The notes under the pieces were generated by a model. The model was given only the letters and a program-made list of their open reading frames with translations, did no database searches and had not been told where the DNA came from. Position numbers and translations under genes: made by a program. DNA of 14,790 nucleotides. It comes from an uncultured Clostridia bacterium. GTDB lineage: Bacteria; Bacillota; Clostridia; Oscillospirales; Ruminococcaceae. Positions 12,780-14,790 of the stretch are shown here, in pieces; the stretch's first letter is position 1; each line of letters starts with the position of its first letter. The stretch covers positions 1 through 14,790 of the forward strand of contig CAMWRN010000032.1 in the NCBI GenBank assembly GCA_947176675.1. Direction: 5' to 3'.

Positions 12780-14756
12780 TTGAAAAATATGCAGGAGGCA
12801 TTGTCAAAATCTGCATACTCTCACAATATGAGTTTGATTGAAAAGTGGCAGAAGAAAATTGTATATTCTCTTGAAGCAAAGGTGCTTGCAGTCAGGCACG
12901 TTTGCGGAACTGCCGCAACAACAGGTGTTGACGGCATTAAATGGCATACGCCGCACGAAAAAATGTCAGCGGCATTATCACTAACCTCCAAAGGGTATAC
13001 GGCTATGCCCTCACGTATGCTGATTATTAAATGCAGTAACGGCAAGGAAAGGCGAATACATATAGACACGTATTACGACAGGGCGATGCAGGCTCTGTAT
13101 TCATTTGCACTTGACCCGATCTCGGAGTCTTGGGCAGACAGGAAATCATTTGCATTTCGCAAGGGACGTTCTACATATGACGCAAACGAATATGTCAAAA
13201 TGGCATTATCCGGCGAGGACGCTCCCGAATGGGTATTTATTGGTGATGTAAAACAATGTTACGAGCATATAAGCCACGAATGGGTATTAAATCATATTCC
13301 GCTGCCACAGGGTATACTGGAGCAATTTTTGGCGGCAGGGTATGTTGTTTCGGGAGATTTATTTCCTGTTGACACAGGAGTGGCAATCGGCTCTGTTATT
13401 GCTCCTATAATCGCCAATATGGTTTTAGACGGCTTGCAGGACTACATATACGATAAACTGTACAATGGCAGGAAAATTGTATATCCGCTTGATGATGTGG
13501 ATTTTGCGGACGGTAATATGATACGGTATGCAGACGATATATTGATAACGGCACGAAGCCGTGAAAACGCAGAAAAATTTAGAATATGGACGGAGGATTT
13601 TTTAAAGGAACGCGGATTAATTCTCTCGGAGGAAAAAAGTAAAACTGTACATATAAGCGAGGGCTTTGATTTTGTTTCAAGGCATTATGCAAAGCATAAT
13701 AATCACGTATATGCTTACCCGACACAACGGTCTGTTGACCGTTTTAAAAGCAATGCCAGCGAAACAATATATAATCACACAGGATCGCAAAAATCCTTGA
13801 TAAAAACCATAAACAGAAAAATTGACGGCTGGTGTTCGTACCATAAGGTCGAAGAATCCGCTGACGTGTTCCGTCACCTTGACGTATATATAAAAACTAT
13901 TCTGCTTGATGTTTGCAAGCAGAAACACCCTAAATGGGATATGGATAAAACACTTGGCAAATACTGGTATCAGGAGTATGACGGTACATACTCCTACGCT
14001 TTGCCCGAACGCAGGGACATTAAAGTGAAGAGGCTTTCCGACACTATACTGACTACCCATAAGGCTGTTAAAACAAATGTCAATCCCTATATTGATTTTG
14101 AGTATTACGAAATACGGGAGGCAAAAAAGGACATTCAGAATGTTGTGGGAAAATATAAGCCTATTTGGGAAAGGCAAAACGGCTGCTGTTACTACTGCGG
14201 CAAGCCGATTTTGCGTGACGAGACTAAGGAAATAATAGAGATTGCGGGAGTAATACGTAAATATTGTGAGGTATACGTTCACGAGATATGTATGTATTGC
14301 TCGGTAGATTATGTTGACGTTGTGGAGCTGCCCGACACAATACAAGATGTAGCGGATATTGTTGCGAATATGAATACGCCGCAAATCAGTATTAGTCAAA
14401 AGTATCTTCCGCTCTACAACTATTTTCGTGCAAGCAGCACATCGGTTATAAAGCTGTCTTTTGAGAAGATTGAAGAAATAATAGGGGGCAAACTTAGCAG
14501 AGTAGCGTATACACGCCGTGAGTTTTGGTTCAGGCGCGGACTTAACACTATTAGTCAATGCTGGCTTGACAACGGATACTACATAACCGATGTAGACTTA
14601 AAAAAGGAGCGAGTGACGTTTCAGCTTGAAGTTACCAATAAAAAAACCGTTAATGTTGATATTCCCGACTGCATAGCTAACAGGCGTATTCCTGCCGAGG
14701 CAAAGTACGAACTTGAAAATTATTATCAGTATTTGATTAAGAAGTATAGGCTGTAA
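12780..14756 (+). CDS. Group II-like reverse transcriptase with zinc ribbon and extra C-terminal domain
   Basis: 658 residues counted from TTG 12780. The true start is uncertain: ATG 12789 is possible, and RT homology (ESIDWQKAENT) begins upstream, just after the TGA at 12744. RT motifs: LAVRHV...TTGVDGIKW (36-55), RRIHIDTYYDRAMQAL (91-106), Asp156 in FIGDVKQCYEHI, GVAIGSVIAPIIANMVLDGL (200-219) where group II enzymes have PQGG, and the catalytic YADD (250-253). A maturase-like X domain spans about 300-400 (FDFVS, DGWCSYHK). Two CxxC pairs (470/473, 504/507) form a zinc ribbon without the His-rich core of group II HNH nucleases. Residues about 542-615 (LPLYNYF, IEEIIGG, FWFRRGLN, CWLDNGYYITDVDL) resemble a small stand-alone domain that I recall as DUF7662. 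cDNA synthesis looks possible; no intron RNA is visible. Confidence 0.88.
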   Translation: MKNMQEALSKSAYSHNMSLIEKWQKKIVYSLEAKVLAVRHVCGTAATTGVDGIKWHTPHEKMSAALSLTSKGYTAMPSRMLIIKCSNGKERRIHIDTYYDRAMQALYSFALDPISESWADRKSFAFRKGRSTYDANEYVKMALSGEDAPEWVFIGDVKQCYEHISHEWVLNHIPLPQGILEQFLAAGYVVSGDLFPVDTGVAIGSVIAPIIANMVLDGLQDYIYDKLYNGRKIVYPLDDVDFADGNMIRYADDILITARSRENAEKFRIWTEDFLKERGLILSEEKSKTVHISEGFDFVSRHYAKHNNHVYAYPTQRSVDRFKSNASETIYNHTGSQKSLIKTINRKIDGWCSYHKVEESADVFRHLDVYIKTILLDVCKQKHPKWDMDKTLGKYWYQEYDGTYSYALPERRDIKVKRLSDTILTTHKAVKTNVNPYIDFEYYEIREAKKDIQNVVGKYKPIWERQNGCCYYCGKPILRDETKEIIEIAGVIRKYCEVYVHEICMYCSVDYVDVVELPDTIQDVADIVANMNTPQISISQKYLPLYNYFRASSTSVIKLSFEKIEEIIGGKLSRVAYTRREFWFRRGLNTISQCWLDNGYYITDVDLKKERVTFQLEVTNKKTVNVDIPDCIANRRIPAEAKYELENYYQYLIKKYRL

Positions 14757-14773
14757 TTCCCCATTGGAGAATT
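14755..14773 (+). repeat. Degenerate third copy of the TTCCCCATTGGGGAA repeat after the RT gene
   Basis: Shares GTAATTCCCCATTGG with 9102-9116, including the overlap with a TAA stop codon, and then diverges (GGAGAATT). It remains a near-palindrome with one mismatch. The same stop-codon-plus-repeat junction at the ends of parB and the RT gene suggests that the 9105-14756 module was added or exchanged at this sequence. Confidence 0.6.
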
Positions 14774-14790
14774 ATCTTATACAATAAAAT

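Noticed and set aside
13677..14558. A 293-codon open frame on the minus strand
   Set aside because: It lies wholly antisense to the RT gene, which has clear protein motifs. The minus-strand translation shows no recognisable domain and there is no SD; it is a codon-bias shadow.
11856..14756. A host genetic code in which TGA means tryptophan, explaining both TGA codons in the exonuclease-RT frame
   Set aside because: Long genes such as the RT (about a dozen TGG codons), relaxase, integrase and parAB use TGG for Trp and have no internal TGA, and several small genes end convincingly in TGA beside the SD of the next gene. The standard code fits the window.
12600..14790. A complete mobile group II intron carrying the RT
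   Set aside because: Only about 120 bases lie between the end of exonuclease homology and the start of RT homology, too little for ribozyme domains I-III, and no domain V-like hairpin is seen in the 34 bases after the gene. A relic or a 3' part beyond the window cannot be excluded.

Overview
The window looks like part of a mobilizable or integrative element, or a plasmid-like replicon, from a gut-type Clostridia bacterium such as a Ruminococcus or another Oscillospiraceae/Lachnospiraceae relative. Reasons are the AT-leaning but not extreme composition, AAAGGAGG-type ribosome binding sites before nearly every gene, MOBP-type mobilization genes, and a par/int module of the kind seen in Firmicute elements. 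The assignment to organism is inference. I saw no tRNA, rRNA, CRISPR array or complete insertion sequence.

Layout. Positions 1-281 hold the tail of an upstream reading frame, a strong terminator and a second hairpin just before the first gene. Positions 282-3082 are a tight operon: a small unknown protein, a winged-helix replication-initiator-like protein with iteron-like repeats inside its gene, an acidic coiled-coil-like protein, a one-TM protein and a 71-residue excisionase/MerR-like HTH protein that starts at GTG 2867. Positions 3083-3253 are a palindrome-rich non-coding block that fits an oriT. Positions 3254-5989 are mobC, a relaxase, a CobU-like P-loop protein that seems to lack the guanylylated histidine, and a small membrane-anchored protein. 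A minus-strand ribbon-helix-helix gene (5993-6193) is divergent from the next operon; both promoters carry the same 14-bp operator. Positions 6391-9105 are three small genes followed by parA and parB. The operon is bracketed by two identical copies of a 21-bp sequence centred on TTCCCCATTGGGGAA, a candidate centromere (parS-like) site.

Positions 9106-9407 have no gene but hold two terminators, an inverted-repeat half-site, a consensus-like minus-strand promoter and paired CGTCAA repeats. A tyrosine integrase (9408-10505) follows. It is flanked by a 24/25 inverted repeat whose structure (7-bp inverted arms around a 7-bp spacer) resembles a tyrosine-recombinase crossover site. Next is a secreted lipoprotein-type DNA/RNA non-specific endonuclease (10685-11752).

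The most unusual part is the right end. An ExoIII/APE-family endonuclease (11856-12746) and a group II-like reverse transcriptase (to 14756) lie in the same reading frame. Only two TGA codons interrupt 967 codons: one where the exonuclease family has cysteine, and one where RT homology suggests tryptophan. Catalytic residues on both sides are intact. The RT has an altered motif in place of PQGG, a two-CxxC zinc ribbon instead of a recognisable HNH nuclease, and an extra C-terminal domain. There is no room on its 5' side for a group II ribozyme. The APE-then-RT order is like that of LINE-type retrotransposons, so this pair is the best candidate for an undescribed system; simple gene decay is the main alternative.
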